Origin: Toxotes chatareus
Taxonomy: Eukaryota > Chordata > Actinopteri > Toxotidae
Reading direction: 5' to 3'
Assembly: GCA_016801885.1 (NCBI GenBank)
Contig: JAFBJY010001353.1
Coordinates: 62,001-126,000, forward strand
Length of the DNA: 64,000 bases
A program made the position numbers and the translations under genes. Positions 1 through 12,008 of this stretch are shown here, one piece after another. Positions within the stretch are counted from its first letter, which is position 1, and every line of letters starts with the position of its first letter. The notes beneath the pieces are model-generated. The model did no database searches and was not told where the DNA came from. It saw nothing but the letters and a program-made list of their open reading frames with translations.

Positions 1-1534
1 AAAGTATATGTGGCAGATCTATATTGATTTGTTTTCTTTCATATTTTTGGATGGTCAGGATTTTATTTTAAGAAAGAAAAAAGTAAGAAAGTCAGAACAG
101 AAAGGAGACAATGACAGTGGTCAGCATCCTGAGGACAAAGGCTTGAAGGCTTGGTTAAATCCACTTGACAGAGATTTACCTCTGTACTTCAGAGGATCAG
201 ATTCAGAACTGATTTTCTTGACTCCATGTTTCCAAAGGAACAACTTTCTGAAACACTAAATCATTTCCTGAAGTACATGACACCATAGATGATCTGATAC
301 ACAGAGAAGACTGTGAGATCCTCTGGTTAATCCACCTGTGCACATTTTATCTCCCTTATAAATAAAACCTCTGCCTGAGATCATCTCTCCTCCATGTGTC
401 AGACCTGCTGCTGTCAGTCAGGAGAGATTCAGATATTTTTTTGTGCCAAACCTCATTCAACCTCTGATATTTTCTCTTTTTCTTTGGAGATGACATATCA
501 AATAAAATTTATTCTTTTAATAATTATCACTACATTTTAAAACACATCATGTGCTTTAACCTCCAAATGATATTGAACTGCTTTATTCTCAAATGCAACC
601 CTTTTAGTTTATCAGGCTCAGCACTGAGCCACATTCAATGTGACTCCTGCTGCAGGAGCTTGTTAAAAGGATGAGACAGAGAAAAAACCAAAGCTAACAT
701 CAGTGTGAAAGTACAAACATGGTGTGAAACTGTTTGGAGCTGCTCGTGTTTTCTTCTCTGACATGTCAGTTTTAGAACAGCCTGCTCCAGACAGACATAC
801 ATCATTCACCATGTCAAACTCCTTCCATTTCATAGTGATTGGTTTAACTGTTCTTCAAGGGAAGTTCATTGAATTGGAAATTCTCTTGTATCCAGCCACT
901 GATTTCTGCTTTTCAATCCCATTTTCTCAGAGACACTCAGTGTTGTTCTGTCTTCATGGTGGAGAGTTTCTCTGCTCACTCACCAAAAGCTGGATCCTCC
1001 AGATGCAGGTGTATTTATACGACAATCACCTGAAAGCCCTTGGCTGCACACAGGTGATCTCCATTTATCTAATTATGTGACTTTTCAAACCAGTTGGCTT
1101 CACCACTGATGATTTAGATGTGTCCTGAGTGTTTTGTGTTTTACATTAATAATGAATTCAGATCACATTATTGAGATCTGTTTAACTTTGTCATTAAAGG
1201 GACTTTTTTTCTGTTTGCGAGTGTCAAAAGAAATTAAATGAAATGAAATTGCCTTTGATTCAATGTTATGTTGTTGTACAACATTGAATCAAAGGGAATT
1301 TAGTGTAATGTTAATGCACCTTAAATCTTTAGATAAGAAATTATACATTTTAGTGACACCAAAGTAAGCAACCTGTGTTCTCTCACACACTCCTTCTCTG
1401 TTCTGGCCTCTTAAATAAAGCTTGATAAGCAGTGGCAGTTATTTCTATGGTAATTCACCAAAGAAACACATCACACATACTTAGGATTCAGTAGAATGGA
1501 AATGAGATTTGTTCTGTGACTCAGAATGTGGGTA

Positions 1535-1535
<1 letters not shown>
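1..1535. other. Intergenic, no gene seen
   Basis: AT-rich vertebrate-type sequence with only short random open frames. Apart from the hairpin listed separately I see no coding similarity, tRNA-like fold or recognisable repeat. Confidence 0.6.
1252..1295. repeat. Perfect 16-bp inverted repeat (hairpin)
   Basis: Arms CCTTTGATTCAATGTT and AACATTGAATCAAAGG are exact reverse complements separated by 12 bases rich in TTG. It would form a stable stem-loop in DNA or RNA. No transposon end or gene boundary is evident next to it. Confidence 0.8.

Positions 1536-1606
<71 letters not shown>
1536..1606. repeat. (GT)n microsatellite
   Basis: About 35 uninterrupted TG dinucleotides, ending in TGCATA. A pure, long array of this kind is typical of fish chromosomes and likely polymorphic. 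Confidence 0.97.
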
Positions 1607-1607
<1 letters not shown>

Positions 1608-1767
1608 ATAGGTTATAATTCTTTTTAAAAAGATTAAACCTTTATTTTGGCAAACATCTTAGTCAAATACACACTCAAGACAAACACACCAACACACTAA
1701 TGCGCTGTAGGGGATTGTGATTGGGAAGTGGGCCAGATGAAGGATGGAGGAAAGTCACTTACTGGGA

Positions 1768-1776
1768 GAGAGAGAC

Positions 1777-1830
<54 letters not shown>
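1768..1830. repeat. (GA)n microsatellite
   Basis: GA dinucleotide array with one early interruption (ACTAGA). The open frames crossing it consist of repeated Arg-Glu or Ser-Leu and are artefacts of the repeat. Confidence 0.97.
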
Positions 1831-1833
<3 letters not shown>

Positions 1834-2217
1834 TGAACATAGAAAGAAAGATAGGGAGGCAAATAGGACAGATGTATCAGGCCAGATTCTTATCATCAAC
1901 ATCTGATCAGTCCCAATTTCATTCTGCAGCATGGAAACAAGCCCAAACACACAGCCAGAGTCACAAAGGACCATCTTAAGCGGCAAGAAGAAGAAGAAGG
2001 AGTCCTACAACAGATGGTTTGGCCTCCACAGAGTCAGACTGGGATTACATGAAGAGACAGATGACACTGTGAGCCTAAAATGTAGTGAGGAGAAATGGGG
2101 CTGTTTTAAAGGCAAATGGCTGTCACATCCCTGCTTGATTTGATTTAGTTTTATTTTCTGTCTGTCACACTTTGTACTAAGTTAACTGACAAACAATTTA
2201 CACCGTTAACAGTACCT

Positions 2218-2433
2218 CTATGTCGCCCTGGAGGTCCAACTATCAGTCGTGAGAGCAACTGTCAGGGCAGTGGATGATTCCTGGTCAAATACAGCTTGTG
2301 CTCTTTTATACAGAGCAGACACAGCAGACTTACTGATGCACACATGAAGAAACATTACAGCAGGACTCAAGCCTTGAGAGCTTAAGGCTGCATGTCTCTG
2401 ATATTCTGTATCTTTCAATTTTCTTGGAAGCAA
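2218..2433 (-). pseudogene. hAT transposase relic
   Basis: The minus-strand frame ends in a run containing ALTTDSWTSRAT. This matches the conserved start of the hAT transposase catalytic region (the first catalytic Asp lies in a T-D-x-W-T-S context). Only about 70 codons remain, with no inverted repeats found nearby. It is an old fragment. The upstream part of the frame is less convincing and may be chance. Other hAT copies with the same signature occur on the plus strand at 42.2 kb and the minus strand at 55.9 kb. Confidence 0.5.
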
Positions 2434-2439
2434 ACTGCT

Positions 2440-5400
2440 ACACTAGGAACTTGATAAGAGTCACGGTTAATGAAAAAAACTTTATAAGAGTTTATAATAA
2501 AGGAAGTTGATTAGTTATAAAGAAGAAAAAATGGACCTAGATAAGAGTTATTCATGAATCATAAAGAAACATGAGGATTTAAAGTGGTGATACTGGACTA
2601 ATGCCACAGTCAGGTTACTTGGGAGTGCTACATAGGGCATCAGTCATTTGTGAGTGAAGATTACAATTAACTAAAACATCTGGCTATATTTCTTTGTTTA
2701 TTGGAATATGAATGTATACATATGGAGACTGAAGAAAGCACTTCTGAATTGCTGTTATTCACTGGCAGAGTTGGCATAAAAATCCAATCCACCAAACAGC
2801 TTGACTTTGTTTCGCCCTCTCCTGGTATGTGAATGTGATTCTTCTTTTCTTTACATTAAAGGCAGAAATTGCACAGGTGAAGCTTGTAGCCAGCATTAAT
2901 GTAGAAAAATTACATAACTTATTTATGCTAGAGATTTAAATGGAACGGAAAAAAGCCAACTTTAGCCCAGTTTCCTGCACTGACAGCTTAGACCAACAGA
3001 ACCAACCAAGCGCTGAATGGTGGGTCAATTGTCTCAATGTAAATCGAGGAGACCCTGTGGAGGGGGAAGACGGAACACAAATGGAAAGCAAAAGATCCCA
3101 AAAGGACTGTTATAACAGAATCGTGAAAATCAAGAAAAAAAGTGATTCAGTTATTAAGACTCAGAAGAAAATCATCTCAAATTACCCTGAACCATTAAAT
3201 CTCCTGGGGTCAATACCATCATATGGTGAGCATATATGGGAAGGGAAATATAAACAAATTTTTAATTTGTTCACAAACTTTCCTCCAAGATGATATTCTC
3301 AGTTTTAAATAACTGCCAGACATAAACCTAAGGCTGGGGTTTCGTGTGAGTTTATGTAGTAAAAATAAGCCATGTGGGTTTCTGGGTGGGTGGGTTTTTC
3401 ATGTAGTTGCTCCGCCAAAAAGCATTAAAAAATTCTTGACCAAGGAAGACTCAACTTGTCTCAGAAAAGAGAGAGAAATTTGATTGTGTGCTGAGATGCT
3501 CTGGGAAAGCACTGCTGTGCCTTTGAGAAATTTATTGTGAAGACTATTAATTGAAAAGAATAGAACACAATGAACTTCTGATTAGATTACAAAATATGGG
3601 GCCAACAGAATGTAAACCATGGGGGAGTGTTGTGCATAATGTGTTCAGTGGGTAGGGCAGTAAGAGGGGATGGGTTGGTGCAAATTCATTATGGGACTGC
3701 ACTTGTGAACATTAACAGGAAGCTGACAGCTGAGAGAAGGGGTCATAAGAAAAAGTTTCCTGTGTTTGATTTTTAGTTGACTATGTGTCTATGTAGGCGA
3801 ACCTTTTCCAACAGATAAACCCTTTATAGTTTAACTTTGGGGCCTCACAGAATTGCACAAAACGGGAGTAGTTTAAGCATATAGGTCAGACAATTCTAAA
3901 GTGCACTCAACCAACCAGATCCTTTTACCTTTCTCATTCTCCTCACAAAACATTCTGTAAAATTTTACCTGCAGTTGAAAATATTGATCTGATGAAATAC
4001 TAAAATATGTTGTGGTGGGTTGTTTGTGTTAAGAAGTAGCATAATTAAAATAAATATTGGTCCGTTTTCTCAGGGCCCGAAAAACCCCCCAGTTTACACT
4101 GACCAAAAAGTTTCAACCCCATCAAAAAATAAATTCCCCATGGACTTGAATTTTTGGAAGAGTGTGTTGATCATTTGAGACTAAGAGGGCAGTTAGAAAG
4201 TTCATGAGCCCACTGATCCACAAGCTTTTCCTTTTCAGTCTTCCCTTCTTTTTAAACTTTATTCTGATTGTAAAGAATTGAAAAAAATTAATTGTCTGAT
4301 AGAAATTTTTCTTCAAAATTTTAACTTATTAAATTAATTGGTCTGATAAATCGTGCATTAACAATTGATTTACAAACCAGAAAACAATTTCCATTTAATT
4401 TTGTTTTCTTAGTTGACTGGGGTTTGAAAATGGAATAAGATGCATTCGGTAAAGGCTAGAAAGGATTCATGTTTCTTCAGAACAGCTTTCTGACATCCTT
4501 CTAAAGGGTTTTGGCAAATTTTTGAGAAGGGAGAAAATAACGTCCTGAAAAATTTAATTCTACAACTGAACTAAAAGCTGTTTGTTGATATGCCAAGTGA
4601 AACAATTATTTCAAAAAAAAACGACTTTGCAGAATAAAATCTTTTGTAGTGCCACAGATTTTCCAATGCTTTCAGGGTCAAAGCAGTTAGATTAAAGCAT
4701 AGTTGGGTTTTATCAGAAAGAGTACAACTTTAGACACAGCATGTTGACTCATTTCAAATGATGAAAAGTAACGCCCAGAAGTTTAACTTGACAACAAGAT
4801 CATGAGCCACTTTTAATACTTGCATGGGATTGTTGACCAAACACACTAAGGGATTAGAAAATAAAAGGGAAGAACTAATGTTTTTTATGTAGTTTAATTG
4901 CTAATAGTGAAAAGAGATGTGGTTGGGTTCATTGTGAACTAGAGAAACTAAATATGCTCATGTTACTAAGTTTCAAGGGTTGTGATGACCATGCAAAAAC
5001 ATTAGTTGTTCAACAGGTAGATGGAGTCCTCCACTCAGCACATCTGTGAAAAGTAACAAAGCGCTGAAACTTTTGTTTGGAAGAGTGATTATGGGTTTAA
5101 GAACTAAAAGGGTGCTAAACCACATATTTAAAAAAATTTATTCCTATACTAAACTGGAATGATGCCAAAAGACTCTTCATTTCTTCTTCACAAAAGCGTT
5201 CATTGTAAAATTACTTTACTGTTGAAAGTAAACTGAAGCTGAGTGGAGCAGTTAAAGTGTTTTCTTTTTGCTGCAAAAAATGTTTGCATCTGAACCAAAA
5301 AATAAAATAGATGCTATTTCTTCTTTAAAACCAGTTAAAAAACAGCAAAAATTGTTTGTTGTGTACAAACAGCTTGCTAAATGACCAAACAGTGAATAAG

Positions 5401-5649
5401 CTAATCTGAAAGTCCCTGGTGAGGGTGAAATGAAACCCCAGTTATAAAATAAACTCCAGAAATGTAACTCTTTCACACTTTTTGCCTGACTCCAGATTTT
5501 AGTACTTTGTGAATTTGCTGTGTGTTAGTACATGTAGTTGTGTACAGTTCAGCTGCTGCTGTCCTTGGTGCTGAATTCACCAACCCAGCTGAATGGTCCT
5601 GAGTGCTTATTGTTGTAATTCATTTGGTATTTTTGAGAAGATTGAATAT
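2440..5649. other. Gene-free, AT-rich
   Basis: I see no supported gene here. The 117-codon open frame around 2940-3293 has low complexity and no recognisable domain. Short phrases such as AAAAGTAAC recur loosely every few hundred bases between 4.4 and 5.1 kb, which may be a very decayed tandem or repeat family, but alignment by eye does not support a unit. Confidence 0.5.
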
Positions 5650-5796
5650 CATTAGTATGGGTTATGTTTTGGTTAGTGTTAGGCTTTCAGTTATAATGGT
5701 TAAGGTTAGGTTAAGGGGCAAGGGAATGCATTATGGCAACATGTGTCCTCACAACTATAGTAAGAATCTGTTTGTTTGTGTGTGTGTGTGTGTTTG
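5650..5796. repeat. Dispersed fish repeat with GT tail
   Basis: GGTTAAGGTTAGGTTAAGGGG, then a phrase resembling GTCCTCACAACTATAG, then a short GT array. This order is common in teleost intergenic DNA. The AGGTTA-like units resemble degenerate telomere-type repeats. The class of the element is uncertain. Confidence 0.45.
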
Positions 5797-6689
5797 TCCT
5801 TTGATGCCTTTGATGTATCAACATTCTACAGTCTGGCGTCACAGGCTGCAGTAAGTGGACACACAGCCAGAGGCAGTTCAGAAGTCAAACAGGAACAGAA
5901 ACAGTTGGACTGGACAGGACTTGCTCATGATTTAGGAAGAAAGAAGCACTCAGATATTTCTGCACAATTATTGACAAGGAAGGGAGGAGCTACTGCTGTT
6001 ACAAGGACAAGAGGAAACTACAGGAAAGTCCAGATCACCTCAAGGTTTTCAGTAAGTCAATACCTTTTTAGTTGATGTCAGTGTTTCAGTTCAGTGGGAT
6101 GTGTTTGTTGTATTGTTTATTTATACTGATTGTATCTGTGAGTTTTCATATTGTCAACTTAGGTTTCCATTTTTTGCTTCAAAAGCATTATGGTTTGTGT
6201 TAAAGGAAAGGTGCCTATTTTTCAAGTTTGTCTTTTAAACTTCAAATGTTCAAAAACATTCACATGCTTTTATGTAAATTGAAATAATTTGTGGTTGTTG
6301 CTTTGGATCCTCCTAAATGATGGAGCATAAAATCCACAGTCCATGTCCTGTGTAAAAGGGACTTCCAAAGTTCAAAAGAAGCAAACATGAGGCTTCAGCA
6401 GTCTGACTTATATAGTTGAAACAGGCGTCCTCCAAGTCTTTTTTATCATTTATGTTGAAGATCAACCACCAGTGCTTTGCAAGTGGAACAGTCGTTTGCC
6501 TGCAGCCACAGATCCAGACTCTGCAGCTCTGGAGGTGGAAGTAACTGCAGAGACGAGAAAGCACAACACCATGGGAGAGAGAAGAAGCCAAGTTAGTAAC
6601 ATACATTAATGGGATATGAATGTGTACAGATGGAGAGAGGGAAAGGAGAGAGGAAATCAGTGCATCATGTGAAGTCTTCCAGCAGTGTA

Positions 6690-6890
6690 GACCTATAGCA
6701 GCATAACTAGTGGCTCATTCAGGAAAGCCTTACTCAGCTCTGACTATAAGGTTCATCAAAGGAAAGTTTAAGCCTCCTCTTAAACATGGAGAGGCGTCTG
6801 CCTCCAAGACCCAAACTAGTAGATGGTTCCACAGTAGAGGAGCCTGATATCTGAGGGCTCCTCAGAAATACTGCTGCTTTGCCTGCTTTG
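6690..6890. repeat. Fragment of a dispersed fish repeat
   Basis: Contains ACCTATAGCAGCATAACTAG, then phrases for a cluster of Cs, and CCAAACTAGTAGATGGTTCC followed by AGAGGAGCCTGATA. The same phrases in the same order occur at 54.84-55.1 kb inside a longer copy, so this is a partial copy of that interspersed repeat. Confidence 0.65.
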
Positions 6891-8462
6891 CCTTGTTGCG
6901 GGGTGTTCCTGCTGCGGTTCTCCGCTGCGGTTCTGCCGATCGCTTCAGTGTTGCTGCTGTCGGGCTGCGCAGGAATGGGTTTTGAGTTATTGTTCTGATT
7001 ATTTGCTTTTCTTTATAGCTTTGTCTCTATTAGGCTAGGTTATTTGGTTTATTAAATATTCTGTTTATTAAATATTCTGTTTAACTAGGTCCTATGCTGG
7101 TTTATTTTTCTTTTTCTTTCTTTTCTTGTTGAATTTTTTTTTGACGTTCTGTGATTCAATTAGCCCTGATACTCAGTTGGATTTTGTTTTTTTGTGTCCT
7201 GTTTGTTTCTTTTGCTTGTGACAACAATTTTATGTTATGTTTAGTTACGGATATTCTTAGTGCTTTAATTAATTTGTAAGCATTGATTTATTGTTTTCTT
7301 TTGTTAGTATTTGTATATTGGTTATTTGTTTTCCTGTGTTGGGAGTGACCCCACTAATTTTATTTCCTTGTCCCCTGTTCAGTGGCTGAGAGCTGAAGGT
7401 GGTGGCGGTCGTGGTGCGGGTGGTGGTTTCCCCTCTTTCCTGTGTCATGTGCCTCCTCTGGTTCTGGGTTCCTATGACTACGTGTGCGTGGGTGTGTGTG
7501 GCTGTCACATGTGGCTGGGGTGATCATTTTTATATATTATTTGGGATCCTCACCCTCTCCTCAAGCTGGCTCCCTGGTAAGCCTCAGCCCTGATAGGGTC
7601 TCCCCCCTTTCCCCTCACGTCCCCTGTGTGTGAATGGTGTTTTATAGTATTTTAATACTCTGTGTGTGAATGGTATTTTATAATGTTTAAAGACATACTG
7701 AAGTTATTTTGAAATAAAGTATATTGATTATTGCTCTGGAACCACGTCTCTGCCCGTTGTAAAATGAACCTGGGTGCCTTGGAGTTGGTACAGTTGACTA
7801 AAACTATTTCCTTGGGCAAAATTCCCAAGGTGGCGTTGTCTGGCTTCGTAGGTTGCTCTTAGTTGGGTGTTGTAGTGATCAACACCATCTGCTTTCTGCT
7901 ACCACCCCTATTATCATATATTTCATCGCCCTCGTTTGCCACATTAAGAAGACACTGATCTTGGGAAGAGTTTTGTTTTCATAATAAGTCACATATAATC
8001 CATATTAAATACAGAGTCCAAACCTCACTGCAGCTCATTACCTGAGTTTGAATTAAAGATGGAGAGAGGAGAAGCATCACCTCAGTGAAAAGGTCAAGAG
8101 TAGAATCCAGATAAGACACAGAGAGATGCAGCTCTTCTCCACCAGCTTCAACAGGGTGTGAAATTTATACACAGCACAAACACATCTCACTTCAGTTCCA
8201 CAGACAATCAGCAGTGGGTGAAATGTTTATACATTTAGCTCCATATAGAAAACACAATATTCATTGCTTCTCACAGACAAAGTGTTTTAAGTGCTGTGAA
8301 CAGGAAACAGTTTGATGTGTTGGTAAAATCTTATTTCCAATGTGTGAATCACTTTCATCATCTCTCAAGATTTGGCCCAAAAACAAAGAAGCACAGTTTA
8401 AGACTCAGGAGAAATAATCTCCCAGTCCAATGCAAACTAACCAGCACACACTGTTTACACTT
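6891..8462. other. Noncoding; possible LTR-like tail
   Basis: No gene is visible. Around 7700-7860 an AATAAA signal is followed by a stretch ending CAAGGTGGCGTTGTCTGGC, arranged like the R-U5 end of an LTR element. No matching partner copy, target duplication or coding domain was found in the window, so this stays a suggestion. Two near-identical 12-bp phrases (TTTATTAAATAT) repeat near 7050. From 7960 to 8462 I see nothing recognisable. Confidence 0.3.
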
Positions 8463-8486
8463 TGTAATGCCAGTTTATCATATAGC
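8463..8486 (+). repeat. Left 24 bp of an interrupted solo LTR
   Basis: Starts TGTAATGCCAGTTTATCA and ends in TATAGC, where the Polinton enters. The remaining 489 bp resume at 21323. Together they match the intact 513-bp LTR at 51810-52322. The five bases before it (CACTT, 8458-8462) recur just after the right part (21812-21816), the 5-bp target duplication expected of an LTR retrotransposon. Confidence 0.88.
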
Positions 8487-9614
8487 AGAGAGAATAGAGT
8501 ACACCCTTCTGTCAAGATAATTTATGACCCCCGACCCCCCAAGTTGACCGCCAGTTGACCCCCCTCCTTCCCGCCACAGGACCCACGTGACCCCTCCCCT
8601 AGTATGACGTCACACACCTCCCTTGGTCCACGCCCCTGGGAAAACCCCTCATCATCCCTCCCTCCTCCAGCCATTTTCCATAGGAGATATAGTAACTGAA
8701 AACGAATATAAAGGTTCTGAAAAACACAAAGTTTCCAAGTTGCAAAAGAGGCAGCACAGTATAGCAGTCATCATGTCGGGAAAAATGAGGTGTGACAACG
8801 ATCGCATAAGCGGTTTTTCTGAGCGAAGGAAATGAAGAAGACTGTGAGTTTTTTATGACGAAAGACCAGACAGGAGCCCCGCAAGACAGACAACGAAGAA
8901 ACCATGATGGAAGGCGTCGTCAGTGAGCCTCAGCAAAAGGCGCCCGATCTAACCAGATCGCTGATTAGCGAGACTCCCATCAATGTCTCGAAGAGTAAGC
9001 CCTCGAGGCGAATACCCCCAAGAGAACAACGGTGTATCTGCGGCGACTGCAGGCGCCATCCTCCGTGGCTCTGAAAGAAGAATGGTCTTTACAGCCCTAC
9101 GGACTGTGTGGATGGTGGGGTTATGCGTTCAAGAAATCTGAAACAGGGGAGCTGTGGCTGTATCAGCGGGGTCAGGATGAAGCCTTGGGAACTCTGTCCA
9201 CCATAGCTACGCTGACTTCTGTCGATTGGGGTGTGCTGAAACACTTGCTAATGTATCGGCGTGTCGCAAAGGTCCCCGAGCCGTTAGAGGTCATCGAGTG
9301 TGATTGCCCAACACCAGAGAGCTGTGGGAGCTTGCAGCCTCTCCCCACCGATGCGGAGCTGGCACGAAAAAAGATCACTTTCAGCGCCCGTATGGCTGTC
9401 CAAAACTACGGTCTGCGGTCGATGGTTCCTCCGGGTCAGCCTGCGGACGTCCGAGGATCCGGGCAGTAAGGAGTTCCTTGTTTTGGAGTGTTTCAATTCA
9501 GACTGCGGCGTATTCCGTACATTATTAGCCCTGCCGTTTCGTGTCTGGCATGAAAGCGATGAAGCGGAAGGAAATATCAACACTCTTTTCCGTAACTGTC
9601 GCAACTGGAGGGAG
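8487..9614 (+). repeat. Left terminal inverted repeat, 1.13 kb
   Basis: Matches the reverse complement of 20188-21316 with scattered substitutions and small indels. Similarity stops right after the shared CTGGAGGGAG at 9605-9614. The outer part holds promoter-like sequence, and the inner part holds the 5' portion of a reading frame that runs on into DNA polymerase B on this side. Confidence 0.93.
8580..8772 (+). promoter_or_regulatory. Promoter in the left terminal repeat
   Basis: In order: CACGTG E-box (8584-8589), perfect CRE/ATF palindrome TGACGTCA (8605-8612), GC-box-like CCACGCCCC, and TATAAAG (8707-8713). ATG codons follow at 8773 and 8832. The spacing suits an RNA polymerase II core promoter driving the plus-strand arm. 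The same block is present in mirror orientation in the right repeat (CRE 21192-21199, TATA 21089-21095). Function is inferred from motifs only. Confidence 0.6.
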
Positions 9615-11990
9615 CTGCGTCAGAGACTTTCTCCTGCGTTTCAGGAGACCTCTTTACCAGGGAGCCACGTTTATAGCCCTGGCAACGCTCGAGGTTTTGA
9701 CAGCTACCTGATCCTCAACTGCATGATAGAACTGGGTTACAAACCTTCTCACCTCATCATGCACGGCAGTAAAGTTCTGAGTTTCACAGATCCTGATTTC
9801 CGGTTAAAATTCATCGACTCGTTATGTTTTCTCACCATGCCTTTAAACGCTATGCCCAAAGCCTTGGGTTTTAGCGATCAGAGCAAGGGCTACTTCCCTC
9901 ACAGGTTCAGCTCAAAAAAGCGTTTAAGATCGTCGGACCCTACCCCCCGCCCAACGATTACGGTGTAGAACGCATGACATCTCATCAGCGAGCAGAGTTT
10001 CAGCGCTGGTACGAAACAGCTTCTCAGGGTATCTTTCACTTTGAAAAGGAAGCTCTGTACTATTGTAAAAATAGCGTCCGCATTCTCTTAGAGGGATGCG
10101 CCAGATTCAGAAATCAGTTTCTCCGCGACACGGGAGTGGACCCTTTCAGCTGCGTGACTATCGCCTCAGCCTGCATGAAAGTGTTTCTCACCAATTTCCT
10201 GCCCCCTCAATCCTTGGCCATACCTTCGCCCGACAACTACAGGCGTCAGTGCAAAAGCTATTCAAACGCCTCCATCCAGTGGTTAGAGTGGGTGTGGCGC
10301 ACAGAAAACAAGTTTATTCGCACGCTCTGAGCGAGGGAGAAAAACAAATAGGGCCTTACTTTGTGGGCGGTTATGCGAAATCGAAGGTGTAAAATGCGCG
10401 TGGGAATTTCTGGGGTGCTTTTATCACGGTTGTCCCGCCTGTTTTCAGCCCTGCGAGGCGTGTCCTTTGACAGGAACCCCTATGAGGCGCTGCGAAGCTA
10501 CCTGTGAGAAATTACAAAGACTGGAAAAGCGTTTACGGAGTCCCATACGATCGTCATGAGAGAACACGAATGGTCAGAGATGACACGCTCTCACTCCGGA
10601 GTGATGGCCTTTCTCAAAGCGCTTCCGAGCCCCAAACCTCTCTCCCTCGCCAAGCTCTCTCACGGAGGCAGGACCTGCGCGCCGTGAGGTTGAGATACAC
10701 GGCGGCCTCTGACGAAACCGTGCAGTACGTGGGCGTGGCGTCTCTGTACCCCTCGTCAATTGTAGCTTTTGCGTACCCGCTAGGCCACCCGACCGTCGTA
10801 TACAAAGACTTTGATGACCCACGAAACTACTACGGACTCATCAGCGCCGTCGTCTACCCTCCTCGCGGGCTCTTTTTCCTGTACTGCCTTACAAAACCTC
10901 TCGAGGCAAATTGGTGTTCACCCTCTGCCCGTCGTGTGCTGAAACAAACAATCAGACATCCTCTTGCAAACACGACGATGAGGCTAGAGCGTTGGCGGGG
11001 TGTGGGTCACCGTCGAATTCAACAAAGCTCTGGATCGCGGTTACAGAGTCGGAGAGATTAACGAAGTGTGGCACTTTTGACGGACGTAGCGATTCCATCT
11101 TTGTCGACTACATACACACCTTTCTGAAAGGAAAGCAGGAGGCTTGGGGTACCCCCAGAGGCGTGTGATGAGGAAAGCAGGCAAAAGTACATCAGAGACT
11201 ATCGGCTCCATCAAGGCGTCCAATTAGGCGCAGACAAAATTGAAACCAACCCAGCCAGGAGACAGGTGTCTAAGCTCTGCCTCAACAGCTTCTGGGGCAA
11301 GTTTGCGCAGAGAAGTAATATGACTAGAACCGAGCTGATCAGCGAGCCGCACCAGTTTTTCCGCTTGATGTTTTCAGGCCAGCATCGAGTCAAGTACTTT
11401 TCCTTCCTCAGCGACAAAACCGCCATGGTTCAGTGGAATTACCACGGCGATCGCGTCGTACCTCCCGGCAGATCCAATAACGTTTTTCGTCGCCGCCTTC
11501 ACCACCGCCTACGCCCGTCTCAAGTTGTACGAGTATCTGGAACAGTTGGGAGACAGGGTCCTCTATACCGATACAGATAGCCTGATTTATTCGGTGAAAG
11601 AGGGAGAGTCCCCCTTGGAACTGGGTCATTATCTGGGGATTTGGACGGATGAGCTGGGAGGCGACAGCATTCAAGAATACGCCGCCGCCCGGTCCTAAAA
11701 GTTACGCCTACCAAACTAGAAATAGTAAAAAAGGTAGTGATGCGTCAAAGGTATCACTCAGACCGAGACAGCAGCGGCGAGTCAACTTTGACGGTGTGAA
11801 AGAGCTGGTGGAAGGTTATTTGGACGAGTCTAGGGAGAGGGCAGGGTGATTCAAATCCCTCAACACAACATCGTTAGGGATAAAAAGAGACTGCTATTGA
11901 AAAATTCAGCATTTCAGAAAAAATTTAGAGTGATATACGACAAAAGGCGTCTGTTTAGCGACGGGGACGAGCCTGCCTTTCGGCTATTGA
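8832..11990 (+). pseudogene. polB: Protein-primed family-B DNA polymerase, broken
   Basis: Replicates the element's linear DNA. Recognisable blocks occur in order across several frames: exonuclease-region GFDSYLIL (Asp codon 9699-9701), exonuclease YCKNSV (about 10.06 kb), motif A region ASLYP (10738 on), motif B KLCLNSFWGKF (about 11.27 kb), motif C YTDTDS (11564-11581), and the terminal PFGY with TGA at 11988-11990. At least six frame changes or stops interrupt it, for example near 9.94, 10.33, 10.6, 11.07, 11.15 and 11.7 kb. The motif A aspartate position is Gly (GGC, 10732-10734). The start is uncertain. The ATG at 8832 begins the frame that stays open longest in the other terminal repeat, but this copy shifts out of frame within ten codons. 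The ATPase starts 18 bases downstream. Confidence 0.9.
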
Positions 11991-12008
11991 TTTTGAATCG
12001 AGTCTGTG

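Noticed and set aside
1721..1986. Overlapping open frames of repeated Arg-Glu or Ser-Leu
   Set aside because: They are translations of the GA microsatellite in different frames, with no domain outside the repeat.
2940..3293. 117-codon open frame with lysine-rich sequence
   Set aside because: No recognisable domain, no splice or promoter context, AT-rich DNA in which such frames arise by chance.
4400..5150. Loose recurrence of AAAAGTAAC-type phrases every 250-300 bases, suggesting a tandem array
   Set aside because: Alignment by eye gives no stable unit; similarity is limited to short A-rich phrases.
9284..9604. Minus-strand open frames inside the left terminal repeat
   Set aside because: They are opposite-strand shadows of the polymerase-linked coding sequence, and their mirror in the right repeat is shadowed in the same way.
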